Assembly: GCF_002964605.1 (NCBI RefSeq)
Contig: NZ_PQDH01000007.1
Coordinates: 248,001-312,000, forward strand
Reading direction: 5' to 3'
DNA: 64,000 nucleotides
Source of the DNA: Vallitalea okinawensis
Lineage (GTDB): Bacteria > Bacillota > Clostridia > Lachnospirales > PQDH01
The notes beneath the pieces were generated by a model. The model saw only the letters and a list, made by a program, of their open reading frames with translations. It did no database searches and was not told where the DNA came from. Below, piece after piece: positions 16,200-25,494 of the stretch (position 1 is its first letter; each line of letters starts with the position of its first letter). Both the position numbers and the translations under genes were made by a program.

Positions 16200-17729
16200 A
16201 TGTCATCTATGAATGATTTAAGAGCTTTAGCTCTAGAACTTAATGATCTCCATGCTCAATATAGTCGCTTAGGTTGGACACAATATACCACTGGTTACGA
16301 TTTTGGTGTTATGGATGCTTATAAGAAATTTATTCGATTTTTTGAAAATGAAAAAAATTATAATACAGTTTTAGAGTTGAAAGAAAAAGAAACCACTTTA
16401 AGTTTTGAGGACCGAAGACGAGTTGAAATCATGTTCAATCAATTTGAACCTTATCATCTTTCAAAGGAATGTTCTGAGATGGCAGAAGCTATCGAAGCAC
16501 AAGTTAATGAATTATCTAAAATTCTTAATACTTTTCGCTTTAAATTAGATGGTAAAGAAATAACATCAGTGGAAATCTCAAATATTCTTACTCAGGAAGA
16601 AGATAGTGCGAAACGAAAAGCTGCTTTTTACTGTCGCGGTCAAATAGACCAACCACTTGTTGATGGGGGATTTTTAAACCTCATTAAGTTGAGAAAAGAA
16701 TATGCAAAGCTCCGTGGTGAAAAGGACTTTGTAGAACTCAAGTTAAAAGAAGATGGCTTAGATTCATCAGTTTTCAACGGCTGGAAAAAACAACTTCAAG
16801 ACCTTCTTCCTGAAATTAAACAAAAAAGAAGTGCTTATGCAAAGAAGTATAATAACGGATCAAAAATCATGCCATGGGATGAGCAATATGTAAGTTCCAA
16901 GATTGCACCATTATTGAATCAACAAATTGATCTCTCCGACTATTACGAAAACATTAGAGATTTCTTCAAAATCTTTGATATCAATATTGATGAATATAAT
17001 ATTACATATGATGTATTCCCTAGAAAAAATAAATCTGAATGGGGATATAACTTCCCGATCGAAACATGTAAAGACTCTAGAATACTTGCGAACATAAAAA
17101 ATAGATACTTTAATTATGGCGTACTTCTTCATGAAACAGGTCATGCTGTTCACTCATACTTAAATGATCCTGAGAAAGTAATCCTGAACTTTGGAATTAA
17201 TGGTATCGTAACAGAAGGTATCGCTAATTTGTTCGGGCACTTTATGTATGATGAAATCTTCTTTAATAAGTTCTTCAATGATCAAAAAGAGGAAGCAATT
17301 CAACAGTTCAAAAACCTCAAGGAATATAATAACTTAAAAGCTCTTTTCGCCATCACAAGTATATTGTTTGATCAAGAGCTTTATAGAAATCCAGTTAATA
17401 GTCTAGATGATATCTACTCCATCTACTGGAAGATTCATAAAGATCTTTTTGATGAAGAGCCATATAGTGATATTTTCCCTTGGGGTTTTAGAATTCATCA
17501 TACCACTCATCCCATCTATCTTCATAATTATTTCATGGGAGATGTTACTTGTGAAATGCTAAGTAAAGTTTTTAGTGAGAAACACGGTGGTAAAGATATT
17601 GCAGATAACCCAGTTAAATTTAAAAATTATCTTCTCAAAGAAGTTATCAATCCATCTGGACTCTATAAATACAATGAGCTCTTTGAGAGAATAAGTGGTG
17701 ATCAATTTTCACTAAAATACATTCTATAA
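16200..17729 (+). CDS. M3-family metallopeptidase (oligoendopeptidase-like)
   Basis: 509 residues from the ATG at 16200, preceded by AAAGGTG; an in-frame ATG six codons earlier lacks a ribosome site. The zinc motif is HETGH (within LLHETGHAVHSY, near residue 312) with the third ligand Glu in the TEGIANLFGHF segment, both as in M3 enzymes. There is no signal peptide, so it is cytoplasmic and likely hydrolyses oligopeptides. It lies alone between a divergent permease pair and the arabinose module and looks unrelated to either. Length is slightly shorter than PepF (about 600 residues). Confidence 0.85.
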   Translation: MSSMNDLRALALELNDLHAQYSRLGWTQYTTGYDFGVMDAYKKFIRFFENEKNYNTVLELKEKETTLSFEDRRRVEIMFNQFEPYHLSKECSEMAEAIEAQVNELSKILNTFRFKLDGKEITSVEISNILTQEEDSAKRKAAFYCRGQIDQPLVDGGFLNLIKLRKEYAKLRGEKDFVELKLKEDGLDSSVFNGWKKQLQDLLPEIKQKRSAYAKKYNNGSKIMPWDEQYVSSKIAPLLNQQIDLSDYYENIRDFFKIFDINIDEYNITYDVFPRKNKSEWGYNFPIETCKDSRILANIKNRYFNYGVLLHETGHAVHSYLNDPEKVILNFGINGIVTEGIANLFGHFMYDEIFFNKFFNDQKEEAIQQFKNLKEYNNLKALFAITSILFDQELYRNPVNSLDDIYSIYWKIHKDLFDEEPYSDIFPWGFRIHHTTHPIYLHNYFMGDVTCEMLSKVFSEKHGGKDIADNPVKFKNYLLKEVINPSGLYKYNELFERISGDQFSLKYIL

Positions 17730-17772
17730 TACTGATAAGGTCATTGATCAATCACAGAAAGTAAAGTATTTA

Positions 17773-17805
17773 AAGACCATACCTAGTTAAACTAGGTATG
17801 GTCTT
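17773..17805. terminator. Strong convergent terminator
   Basis: AAGACCATACCTAG and CTAGGTATGGTCTT form a perfect 14-bp stem with a 5-nt loop, between the M3 peptidase and the arabinofuranosidase. Confidence 0.85.
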
Positions 17806-17830
17806 AGATTGTATCTGATTATTCCCAAGT

Positions 17831-19363
17831 CTATCTTACTTCAAATGTGATTACCGAACATGCTGGCAGTGTAAATTTAACTCCCCTATCTGTTACAGTA
17901 AAATCAGTAAACTCTTCAACTTTTACAACTTCTGGATTGTCAAAAGTATTATGAGCATCCATTTTATTAGTTAAGATAGTTGCTTTAACATGCTCTGGTT
18001 TTAGCTCAGCAAATAATATTTCCATATCCGCTGATTCTGTTATCGAAATATTATTGATTGTTGCAGTAATTGTTCCATCTTCAGCTATCGATGCTGATTC
18101 AAAGATATCAGCAACCTTAAAGTCATCTTCAGCACCAATTACTTCAATACCATCAACGTAACTTTCAAGTAGTGCAGCATCTTGATGATTCTTATACATT
18201 TTGAACACATGGTATGTTGGGGTTAATACCATCTTTTTACCTTCAGTTAAAATCATCGCTTGCAGTACATTGACCATTTGTGCAATATTAGTCATGTGAA
18301 CACGATCGCAATGTTTATTGAAGATATTTAAAGATAAACCTGCAACTAAAGCATCACGCATGGTGTTTTGTTGGTATAAGAAGAAAGGATTTGTCCCTGG
18401 TTCAGAAGCAAACCATGTTCCCCATTCATCTACCATTAAGCCAACTTTTTTATTTGGATCATGTCTGTCCATGATTGTACCATGCTTCTCAATCAACTCA
18501 TCTATGAATGCAGCTTTTGTCATTGTTCTATACCAGCCAGCTTTATCAAACTCTGTAGCTAAACCTTTCTGAACATGTCCATCTGGATAAGTATAGTAGT
18601 GTAATGCTAAACCACTTAAACCTGTTTGAAGCATTTCTTGATACCAATCATACTCTGGAGCAAATCCTTTATCATTTAAGATTGTATCCATAACAACCTC
18701 AGTCCAATTGTAATCATCACCATTTGGACCAGAAGCAATTCTCTTAATTGGCCTATCAAAACTATAGTTTTTTACAAATGTATTATAGCGACGATATTCA
18801 CCTGCATAGTGAGCTGGAGGCATATGACCACCGCACCCCCAGCTTTCATTACCTATTCCTAAGTAATCTACTTTCCAAGGTTCTTGCCGTCCATTTTTTC
18901 TTCTCTCCTCAACAACTGGAGACTCCGCATCGGAAGTCATGTACTCTACCCATTCGTTCATTTCTTGTACAGTACCACTACCTAAGTTAGCATTGACATA
19001 GGTTTTACACCCAAGTTGCTCACATAACTCGAAAAATTCATGAGTACCAAAGCTATTATCTTCTACCTTCCCCCCCCAAGTGGTATTAATCATTTTCTTG
19101 CGTGTTTCTTTAGGACCAATACCATCTCTCCAGTGGTACTCATCTGCAAAACATCCTCCTGGCCATCGTAGTACAGGAACTTGCAATTCTTTAAGAGCAT
19201 CTACTACGTCCTTACGCATTCCGTTTATATTAGGAATTTCAGAATCCTCCCCTACATAAATACCTTCATAGATACAACGACCAAGATGCTCTGCAAATTG
19301 ACCATATATTTCAGCCTTAATCTGACCTTGCTTGTTATTCTCATTAATAAACAACTTTTTCAT
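17831..19363 (-). CDS. abfA: Alpha-L-arabinofuranosidase, GH51
   Basis: 510 residues with AAAGGAG before the ATG and no signal peptide, so it acts inside the cell on imported arabino-oligosaccharides, releasing L-arabinose for the adjacent AraA/B/D pathway. The (beta/alpha)8 domain shows the GH51 acid/base Glu in GIGNESWGCGG (near 174) and the nucleophile Glu in LMVDEWGTWF (near 295). A C-terminal beta domain follows from about 390. The substrate-loop signature RWPGGCFADEYHWRDGIGP is intact. A run of eight C/G bases at 19073-19080 lies inside the gene but the frame is unbroken. It has its own AraR-type operator upstream. Confidence 0.95.
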   Translation of the reverse strand: MKKLFINENNKQGQIKAEIYGQFAEHLGRCIYEGIYVGEDSEIPNINGMRKDVVDALKELQVPVLRWPGGCFADEYHWRDGIGPKETRKKMINTTWGGKVEDNSFGTHEFFELCEQLGCKTYVNANLGSGTVQEMNEWVEYMTSDAESPVVEERRKNGRQEPWKVDYLGIGNESWGCGGHMPPAHYAGEYRRYNTFVKNYSFDRPIKRIASGPNGDDYNWTEVVMDTILNDKGFAPEYDWYQEMLQTGLSGLALHYYTYPDGHVQKGLATEFDKAGWYRTMTKAAFIDELIEKHGTIMDRHDPNKKVGLMVDEWGTWFASEPGTNPFFLYQQNTMRDALVAGLSLNIFNKHCDRVHMTNIAQMVNVLQAMILTEGKKMVLTPTYHVFKMYKNHQDAALLESYVDGIEVIGAEDDFKVADIFESASIAEDGTITATINNISITESADMEILFAELKPEHVKATILTNKMDAHNTFDNPEVVKVEEFTDFTVTDRGVKFTLPACSVITFEVR

Positions 19364-19403
19364 AATTATATAAGCTCCTTTCAGTGCTATTCATCATAGT
19401 TTT

Positions 19404-19419
19404 AATTTTACGTACAACT
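19404..19419 (-). promoter_or_regulatory. AraR-type operator of abfA
   Basis: On the minus strand AGTTGTACGTAAAATT matches the AraR half-site TTGTACG found at the araB and araA promoters. It lies 41 bases before the abfA start, downstream of a TTGAAA -35-like box. Confidence 0.65.
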
Positions 19420-19585
19420 AAACCCTTTTTTTCAATCCTTTAAAAGTTTATATATATCATGGTTTTGTTTATGCTACTCTTTTATTTAATTATTCTTTTC
19501 AAATTGATTGCCCTATACTCTTGTGGGGATATCCCCTCCCCTTATATAAATATCTTTTGAAATACTGCTTCTATAAAGAAATTTA

Positions 19586-19843
19586 TTATAGCCATTTATC
19601 ATAAGGGCATTTATTTTTTTTCATAATACCTCGTAACTCTACATAACATCCGCATCCACTACACATACCGTCTACTAACTTATCGCATTCTTGGCAGATA
19701 TCCAACCGTTCCTTATAGGTTACATTACCTACCTTTAAATCTTCATCTATACTATTTATATATATACTTAAGCTTTCGAAGTACTCTGCATCGACCTCTT
19801 TAAGTAAGCATCTTTTACAGATCCTGTTTGGATATTCCACCAT
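19586..19843 (-). CDS. DUF6171-like small cysteine-rich protein
   Basis: 85 residues with GAGGTG before the ATG. Cysteine pairs CKRC (9-12), CQEC (50-53), CSGCGC (61-66) and a final CPYDKW match the DUF6171 pattern as I recall it and suggest two zinc sites. The function of the family is unknown. It lies 88 bases beyond araD in the same direction and just before abfA, so it may be co-transcribed with araBD. Confidence 0.75.
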   Translation of the reverse strand: MVEYPNRICKRCLLKEVDAEYFESLSIYINSIDEDLKVGNVTYKERLDICQECDKLVDGMCSGCGCYVELRGIMKKNKCPYDKWL

Positions 19844-19930
19844 TTAATCACCTCAACAGTCATGAATGAAACTTAAAGTATTGTAGCTTGTCTTTATAAT
19901 TTATTATATTTCTAAAGATTATTCATATCA

Positions 19931-20623
19931 TTATTGCCCATAATAAGCATTTGATCCATGTTTTCTTAAGAAATGCTTATCTAATAAAACTGATTGCATG
20001 GTTTCTTTATTCTTATGAGCTGTTAATTGAAGCGTTAAATGATTCATATGGGCAATTTCTTCAAGCACTGTTGCATGATAAACAGCTTCTTTTGCATCTT
20101 TTCCCCAGGTGAAAGGACCATGCTCTTTCACAAGAACTGCCGGTACCTCCATGGCCTTTTCTGCGTCGAAAGTTTCAACTATTACTTTCCCTGTTTCCTT
20201 TTCATATTCACCAGCTATTTCTTTCGGTGTCATATGTCTTGTACATGGAATTTCTCCATAGAAATAGTCTCCATGTGTTGTACCAAAAGGCTTAATACCT
20301 ACTCCTGCTTGTGCAAATACTGTTGCATATCGAGAGTGGGTATGAACGACTCCACCAACTTCAGGGAAGGCTTTGTAAATCTCTAAATGAGTAGCAGTAT
20401 CTGATGAAGGTTTATAGTCTCCTTCAATCTTATTACCTTCAAGGTCCACTACAACCATCATATCAGCTGTCATCCCGTCATACTCTACTCCACTAGGCTT
20501 AATAACTACATAGCCCGTTTCACGATCAATGCCGCTTACATTTCCCCATGTATAGAGTACAAGACATTGTTTAACAAGTTCTAAATTAGCTTCTAATACT
20601 TCTTGCTTTAGTTGCTCTAGCAT
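19931..20623 (-). CDS. araD: L-ribulose-5-phosphate 4-epimerase
   Basis: 230 residues with AGGGGG upstream. It converts L-ribulose 5-phosphate to D-xylulose 5-phosphate, feeding the pentose phosphate pathway. Class II aldolase-fold motifs are present: [28 protein letters not shown], and the zinc-binding [12 protein letters not shown] (His near 95 and 97), with EIPCTRHMT and a third His in the HGPFTWG segment. It sits 50 bases downstream of araB and is part of the araBD operon. Confidence 0.96.
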   Translation of the reverse strand: MLEQLKQEVLEANLELVKQCLVLYTWGNVSGIDRETGYVVIKPSGVEYDGMTADMMVVVDLEGNKIEGDYKPSSDTATHLEIYKAFPEVGGVVHTHSRYATVFAQAGVGIKPFGTTHGDYFYGEIPCTRHMTPKEIAGEYEKETGKVIVETFDAEKAMEVPAVLVKEHGPFTWGKDAKEAVYHATVLEEIAHMNHLTLQLTAHKNKETMQSVLLDKHFLRKHGSNAYYGQ

Positions 20624-20673
20624 CTAGAGTTCCCCCTAAACATTAAAATATATTGTAATTATATATGGATTGA

Positions 20674-22347
20674 TTATTGTACCTCTTCTTTTATTTTCTT
20701 TAAGGTTTTCATAACATTGTTTTCACCACGACCAAAGTAGTCATGTAATTTAGCATACTCTGCAAAAAGTTGGTCGTATACTTTGACGTTCTCTTCTACT
20801 GGGCTAAATACTTCATCTTTTAAATGAGCCATATGCTCAGCAGCTTCAACGATTGTATCATAACCACCTGGCTCTGAACCTGCTACTACTGCACCGAACA
20901 TGGCTGAACCTAATGCAGGTGTTTGCTTAGATGCAGAAATCTTAATATACATATTGGTTACATCAGCATAGATTTGCATAAGCATTTTGTTTTTCTCTGG
21001 TAGTCCACCACAGGCATATAGCTCATTAACTGGTACACCATTTTCTCTAAATGTTTCAATAATCATACGTTGTCCAAAGGCTGTTGCTTCAATTAAAGCT
21101 CTATAGAGTTCTTCTGGTTTTGTTTGTAAGTTCATACCAAGGAACATACCTGTAAGATTAGTATCAACTAAACAAGAACGGTTACCATTCCACCAATCTA
21201 ATGCAAGGATTCCATTTTCACCTGGTTTAAGCTTGCTTGCCTTTTCTTCTAAGAGTACATGAATGTTGATGCCTCTTTCTTTTGCTTCATTCTCATACGA
21301 TTCTGGAATACAATTGGTTACAAACCATTCGTAGATATCTCCTACCGCAGATTGTCCCGCTTCATAAGCATAGAATCCTGGTACTGCACCATCTTCAACA
21401 ACACCACACATACCTGGTACTATTTTCTCTTCATTACCAAGAAGGATATTACATACAGATGTCCCCATGATCATAAGTAGTTTACCTGCATTTGTTACCT
21501 TAACAGCTGGTGCTGCTACATGAGCATCTACATTTCCAACAGAGATAGCGATACCCGGTTTAAGTCCCATGACTTTTGCCATCTCTTCAGTTAACTCCCC
21601 TGCTTTGCTACCAATAGACAGGATTGGAGCATTGAACTTCTCTTCCACTAAATTCTCCATACGAGGATCTAATGCCTTGAAGAAGTCCTTACTTGGGAAT
21701 CCTTTTTGCTTGTGCCAAATTGCCTTATAGCCTGCTGTACAACTGTTACGAACATCTTTGCCTGTCATTTGCATGGTAATCCAATCCGCTGCTTCCATAA
21801 AGGTATGCGCTTCATCATAGATTTCAGGAGCTTCATCAAGGATTTGCCAGATCTTTGGAATCATCCATTCTGAAGATATCTTACCACCGTAACGTGCTAA
21901 AAACTCTTCGCCACGCTCACCAGCTCTAGCATTTAGTTGGTCTGCTTCATTTTGAGCAGCATGGTGTTTCCATAGTTTACACCAAGCATGTGGATTATTT
22001 TTATGCTCATCGTATTGGCAAAGTACTTTACCTTCTTTTGATACTGGCATCATGGTACATGCTGTGAAGTCAACACCAATGCCAATAATATCATCTACAC
22101 TTACACCTGATTCTTTTACTGCCTCAGGTACAGCAGTTTGAAGAACATAGACATAATCATCTGGGTTTTCTAATGCCCAGTCATGGTCTAGTTTGATATC
22201 TGTACGTGGTAATTTCTCATCAATAACACAATCAGGGTAAGGGGTTACAGCCTCCCCTAATGTTTGACCTGTAGTAATATCTACAACAATAGCTCTTCCT
22301 GATTGTGTACCATAGTCAATACCAATTGTATATTTCTTATCCATCAT
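20674..22347 (-). CDS. araB: Ribulokinase
   Basis: 557 residues from the ATG at 22347, chosen for the TTGGAGGG site; an in-frame start 11 codons earlier has no site and would intrude on the promoter. FGGY kinase fold: [15 protein letters not shown] at the N-terminus (phosphate-binding), [21 protein letters not shown], and the FGGY signature region [18 protein letters not shown]. It phosphorylates L-ribulose from AraA to L-ribulose 5-phosphate, the AraD substrate. It is the first gene of araB-araD, with an AraR-type operator about 60 bases upstream. Confidence 0.96.
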   Translation of the reverse strand: MMDKKYTIGIDYGTQSGRAIVVDITTGQTLGEAVTPYPDCVIDEKLPRTDIKLDHDWALENPDDYVYVLQTAVPEAVKESGVSVDDIIGIGVDFTACTMMPVSKEGKVLCQYDEHKNNPHAWCKLWKHHAAQNEADQLNARAGERGEEFLARYGGKISSEWMIPKIWQILDEAPEIYDEAHTFMEAADWITMQMTGKDVRNSCTAGYKAIWHKQKGFPSKDFFKALDPRMENLVEEKFNAPILSIGSKAGELTEEMAKVMGLKPGIAISVGNVDAHVAAPAVKVTNAGKLLMIMGTSVCNILLGNEEKIVPGMCGVVEDGAVPGFYAYEAGQSAVGDIYEWFVTNCIPESYENEAKERGINIHVLLEEKASKLKPGENGILALDWWNGNRSCLVDTNLTGMFLGMNLQTKPEELYRALIEATAFGQRMIIETFRENGVPVNELYACGGLPEKNKMLMQIYADVTNMYIKISASKQTPALGSAMFGAVVAGSEPGGYDTIVEAAEHMAHLKDEVFSPVEENVKVYDQLFAEYAKLHDYFGRGENNVMKTLKKIKEEVQ

Positions 22348-22406
22348 GAACCCTCCAAGAGATAATTTCACTCCATACATATACGTATGTTTTTATCTAT
22401 ATATTA

Positions 22407-22424
22407 ATTCTTGTCCGTACAAGT
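22407..22424 (-). promoter_or_regulatory. AraR-type operator of araB
   Basis: On the minus strand ACTTGTACGGACAAGAAT is a near-palindrome with TTGTAC/GACAA arms. It lies 60 bases before araB and matches the sites at abfA and araR/araA. Confidence 0.75.
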
Positions 22425-22477
22425 ATTGTAACATCAATTTTTAGGCTTGTAAAGTTAAAAACTTTCCTACATTAAAA

Positions 22478-22507
22478 TAACGAGCTCTCCATAAAGAGAA
22501 CTCGTTA
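22478..22507 (-). terminator. araR terminator
   Basis: TAACGAGCTCTC and GAGAACTCGTTA pair with one mismatch around a 6-nt loop, ten bases beyond the araR stop. Minus-strand continuation is TTTTAAT. Confidence 0.75.
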
Positions 22508-22516
22508 TTTTTACTA

Positions 22517-23614
22517 TTACTTAATATTCTTAGCTGATTCACGATAAATGATATCTGTCTTCAATACTTCTTGTTTTATTAATTTTTTATTTTGTAGCAT
22601 TTCTAGTATTGATTTAGCAGCCTCTTTTCCTATTTTCCCTTTAGGATGAGCTACGGTAGTTAAATTAGCCATTCTAGCCATTCTAGAATTATCAAAACTT
22701 ACCACCGACAGATCTTCTGGTACTTCTATGCCTTTTTCATTCAGTCGATCAATTGCTTTAATGGCTATCTGATCATTATAGCAAACTAAACCCGTCATTC
22801 CCTCTACACGTTGAAAAAAGTTATCTTTATAATATTGACTACTTAAAAAATTCTTTTGGTCTTCAGTTGTATACCATAGTATTGAACCTTCTTGAATTGG
22901 GATATCTAATTCACGATGTGCTTTCAAAAATCCTTGATAACGCAGATGCCCTTGCATATCATCGCTTTTAAAAATACCTCCTATTCTCGTATGCCCTAGT
23001 TCAATTAAATGCTTCGTTACTTCATATCCACCACTTACATCATCTTCTACTATGTAGGAAGATGATAAGTTGGAGTAATACCCATGGATGAATAGGATTG
23101 GTACTCCTTTTTTCCTTAGCTCATCATAGAGTTCAATATTAGGATTAGGAAGTGCACTTTTAGTAGGCTCAACAATTAAAGCACTTATATCGTTATCAAG
23201 CATATTCAGAATACACTGGCGTTCTTTCTCTATTTGATTATTGGTATTACCCAAGATAATACTGTACCCTTCATCAGCAAGTACTTTATCTATTCCCTCA
23301 ATTATTTCTGGAAATATGTAGTCTTTGATATATGTCGTAATAACGCCAACAAGTTGCTTAGGTCTTTGGGATACTCCATTTCCTTTAGTAAAACGATCGG
23401 ATACAAACGTGCCTTTCCCTTGGGCTGTATATAGCCATCCTTCAACAACGAGATCACCAATAGCTTTACGTACCGTATGTCGACTAACATTAAACTTCTT
23501 TGTGAGTTCATATTCTGATGGCATACGATCATGCTCTTTCAATTGTCCACTTCTTATATATTCCTTTATATATTCTGTTACTTGAATATATTTAGGTTGA
23601 TTAGATACATTCAT
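22517..23614 (-). CDS. araR: Arabinose operon repressor (GntR-LacI hybrid)
   Basis: 365 residues from the ATG at 23614 (GAGGTG upstream). The N-terminal winged helix is GntR type (MPSEYELTKKFNVSRHTVRKAI near residues 38-60). The rest is a LacI/periplasmic-binding-like effector domain (LVGVITTYIKDYIFPEI, HLIELGHTRIGGIF, VVSFDNSRMARM). This hybrid architecture is characteristic of AraR, which is released from DNA by L-arabinose. It is placed between araBD and the divergent araA, and two AraR-like boxes precede its own start, so it probably represses itself. Confidence 0.95.
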   Translation of the reverse strand: MNVSNQPKYIQVTEYIKEYIRSGQLKEHDRMPSEYELTKKFNVSRHTVRKAIGDLVVEGWLYTAQGKGTFVSDRFTKGNGVSQRPKQLVGVITTYIKDYIFPEIIEGIDKVLADEGYSIILGNTNNQIEKERQCILNMLDNDISALIVEPTKSALPNPNIELYDELRKKGVPILFIHGYYSNLSSSYIVEDDVSGGYEVTKHLIELGHTRIGGIFKSDDMQGHLRYQGFLKAHRELDIPIQEGSILWYTTEDQKNFLSSQYYKDNFFQRVEGMTGLVCYNDQIAIKAIDRLNEKGIEVPEDLSVVSFDNSRMARMANLTTVAHPKGKIGKEAAKSILEMLQNKKLIKQEVLKTDIIYRESAKNIK

Positions 23615-23664
23615 GTTACACCTCATTATTCTAATAGAGTCAACCTCAAATAATCAATTTCCTG

Positions 23665-23713
23665 AACTTGTATGTCTTATTTTAGCATAGCATATAAACT
23701 TGTGCGTGTAAAT
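23665..23713 (-). promoter_or_regulatory. Pair of AraR-like boxes at the araR promoter
   Basis: AACTTGTATGTCTTAT (23665-23680) and AAACTTGTGCGTGTAAA (from 23697) both carry the ACTTGTRYGT core. They start 32 bases apart, suggesting cooperative binding and autoregulation. Confidence 0.55.
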
Positions 23714-23881
23714 ATTATGCGCCACTAAATCAATGATACTATTCTTAACATGCTTTTCACTATTATGTGCTAGATCTACGACTCTTTTATCAAAGAGTAT
23801 AAGTCAATAGATCTACTTTCTATACATAACTCCGTTAAAAACCTGTTGCTATTCACTACGAGTTAAGATATAATGTAAATA

Positions 23882-23899
23882 AATTTGTATGTACAAGTT
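23882..23899 (+). promoter_or_regulatory. AraR-type operator of araA
   Basis: AATTTGTATGTACAAGTT is the most symmetric box of the set. A weaker copy (TATACATGTACTAAT) begins at 23911. Both lie in the leader 50-80 bases before araA. The rest of the 348-bp araR-araA gap shows no gene. Confidence 0.75.
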
Positions 23900-23962
23900 A
23901 ATTATAATTTTATACATGTACTAATATTATTGTAATTATAACTTCATTAGGAGGTAATCAAT

Positions 23963-25438
23963 ATGAATAAAAGCTTTTGGTTTATAACCGGTAGCCAACA
24001 TTTATACGGTGAAGAGATATTACGACAAGTAGCTAATCACTCTCAAGCCATCGTTGAAGGCTTCAATAACGCTGAACAAATAACATATCCTATTATCTTC
24101 AAGCCTACAGTAAAGACACCTGAAGAGATTAGGCAAGTATTGATGGAAGCCAACATGGATGATAGCTGTGCGGGTGTCATCACATGGATGCACACTTTCT
24201 CACCAGCCAAGATGTGGATTGCAGGGTTATCCATTTTAAATAAACCTTTACTTCATCTTCATACACAATTCAATCAGGATATTCCTTGGGATGAGATTGA
24301 TATGGATTTCATGAATTTGAACCAATCTGCCCATGGTGATCGCGAATATGGTTTTATAGGTGCTCGCATGGAGATCCCCCGCAAAGTTATAGCAGGTTAT
24401 TGGGAAGATATTCAGGTAAGAGAACGTATTGGGCAATGGATGCATGTTGCCAATGCATATGTAGCAAGCCGTAACTTGAAAGTAGCACGCTTTGGAGATA
24501 ACATGCGCCAAGTTGCTGTGACAGAAGGGGATAAAGTTGAAGCACAGATAAAATTTGGTTGGGAAGTTCACGGTTATGGTGTTGGTGATTTAGCAGCTAT
24601 TGTTAACCAAGTTACTGATGCTCAAGTCGATGAACTTATGAAAGAATACTATGAATTATATACTTTCCCTGAAGACGCTAGTGAACAGTTTATAGCTTCG
24701 GTCAGAGAGCAAGCTCGTATTGAGATTGGATTAGAAAAATTCTTAGTTGATGGCGGTTTCGGCGCATTTACAACAACCTTTGAAGATCTACATGGTTTTA
24801 AACAATTGCCTGGCTTAGCAGTACAACGTCTAATGGAGAAAGGCTTTGGTTTTGGTGGTGAAGGTGATTGGAAAACCTCTGCCCTTACACGCATGATGAA
24901 AATCATGGCTAATAATAAAGGCACTTCATTCATGGAGGACTATACTTATCACCTTAACCCAAGTAACCCAGCCATCCTTGGTGCACATATGTTAGAGGTT
25001 TGTCCTACCATTGCTAGCAAAAAACCTACAATGGATGTAAAGCCTTTAGGTATAGGTGGTAAAGAAGATCCTGCCCGCTTAATCTTTAACAGTAGAACGG
25101 GCTTGGCAGTATGTGCTTCACTAGTTGATTTAGGGCATCGTTTCAGATTAATTATTAGTCAAGTCAATGCAGTGGATGTACCACAGAACATGCCTAATCT
25201 TCCTGTTGCTAATGTAATGTGGCAACCTGAACCAAGCTTAGAAACAGCGGCTGAAGCATGGATTTACGCTGGTGGTGCTCATCATACTGTATTCTCATAT
25301 AACGTAACAATAGAACAGCTCACTGACTGGGCAGAAATGTGTGGCATTGAATGTGTTGTTATTGACAGTGAAACTAGAATTGCAACATTTAGAAATGAAC
25401 TGCGATGGAATGATATCTATTGGAAACTGAATAAGTAA
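23963..25438 (+). CDS. araA: L-arabinose isomerase
   Basis: 491 residues with AGGAGG 8 bases before the ATG. It interconverts L-arabinose and L-ribulose, the first step of the pathway. Family landmarks include FITGSQHLYGEE at the N-terminus, GVITWMHTFSPAKMW, FGAFTTTFEDLHG (catalytic Glu), GFGFGGEGDWKTSAL (catalytic Glu) and two Mn-ligand His regions (HMLEVCPTI; AGGAHHTVFS). Length is typical. It is divergent from araR and so separate from araBD, but shares the operator type. No arabinose transporter is adjacent. Confidence 0.97.
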   Translation: MNKSFWFITGSQHLYGEEILRQVANHSQAIVEGFNNAEQITYPIIFKPTVKTPEEIRQVLMEANMDDSCAGVITWMHTFSPAKMWIAGLSILNKPLLHLHTQFNQDIPWDEIDMDFMNLNQSAHGDREYGFIGARMEIPRKVIAGYWEDIQVRERIGQWMHVANAYVASRNLKVARFGDNMRQVAVTEGDKVEAQIKFGWEVHGYGVGDLAAIVNQVTDAQVDELMKEYYELYTFPEDASEQFIASVREQARIEIGLEKFLVDGGFGAFTTTFEDLHGFKQLPGLAVQRLMEKGFGFGGEGDWKTSALTRMMKIMANNKGTSFMEDYTYHLNPSNPAILGAHMLEVCPTIASKKPTMDVKPLGIGGKEDPARLIFNSRTGLAVCASLVDLGHRFRLIISQVNAVDVPQNMPNLPVANVMWQPEPSLETAAEAWIYAGGAHHTVFSYNVTIEQLTDWAEMCGIECVVIDSETRIATFRNELRWNDIYWKLNK

Positions 25439-25445
25439 CGTCAAG

Positions 25446-25472
25446 TTAAGCCAGCCCAAAGGGGCTGGCTTA
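25446..25472. terminator. GC-rich bidirectional terminator after araA
   Basis: AAGCCAGCCC and GGGCTGGCTT form a perfect stem (extendable by TA) with a 4-nt loop, between the convergent araA and the Lcl-domain gene. Confidence 0.85.
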
Positions 25473-25494
25473 CTCATATATGTTCAATGATTGA

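Noticed and set aside
19063-19090. Possible frameshift at a run of eight C bases in abfA
   Set aside because: The reading frame is continuous through the run and the encoded GH51 sequence is intact on both sides.
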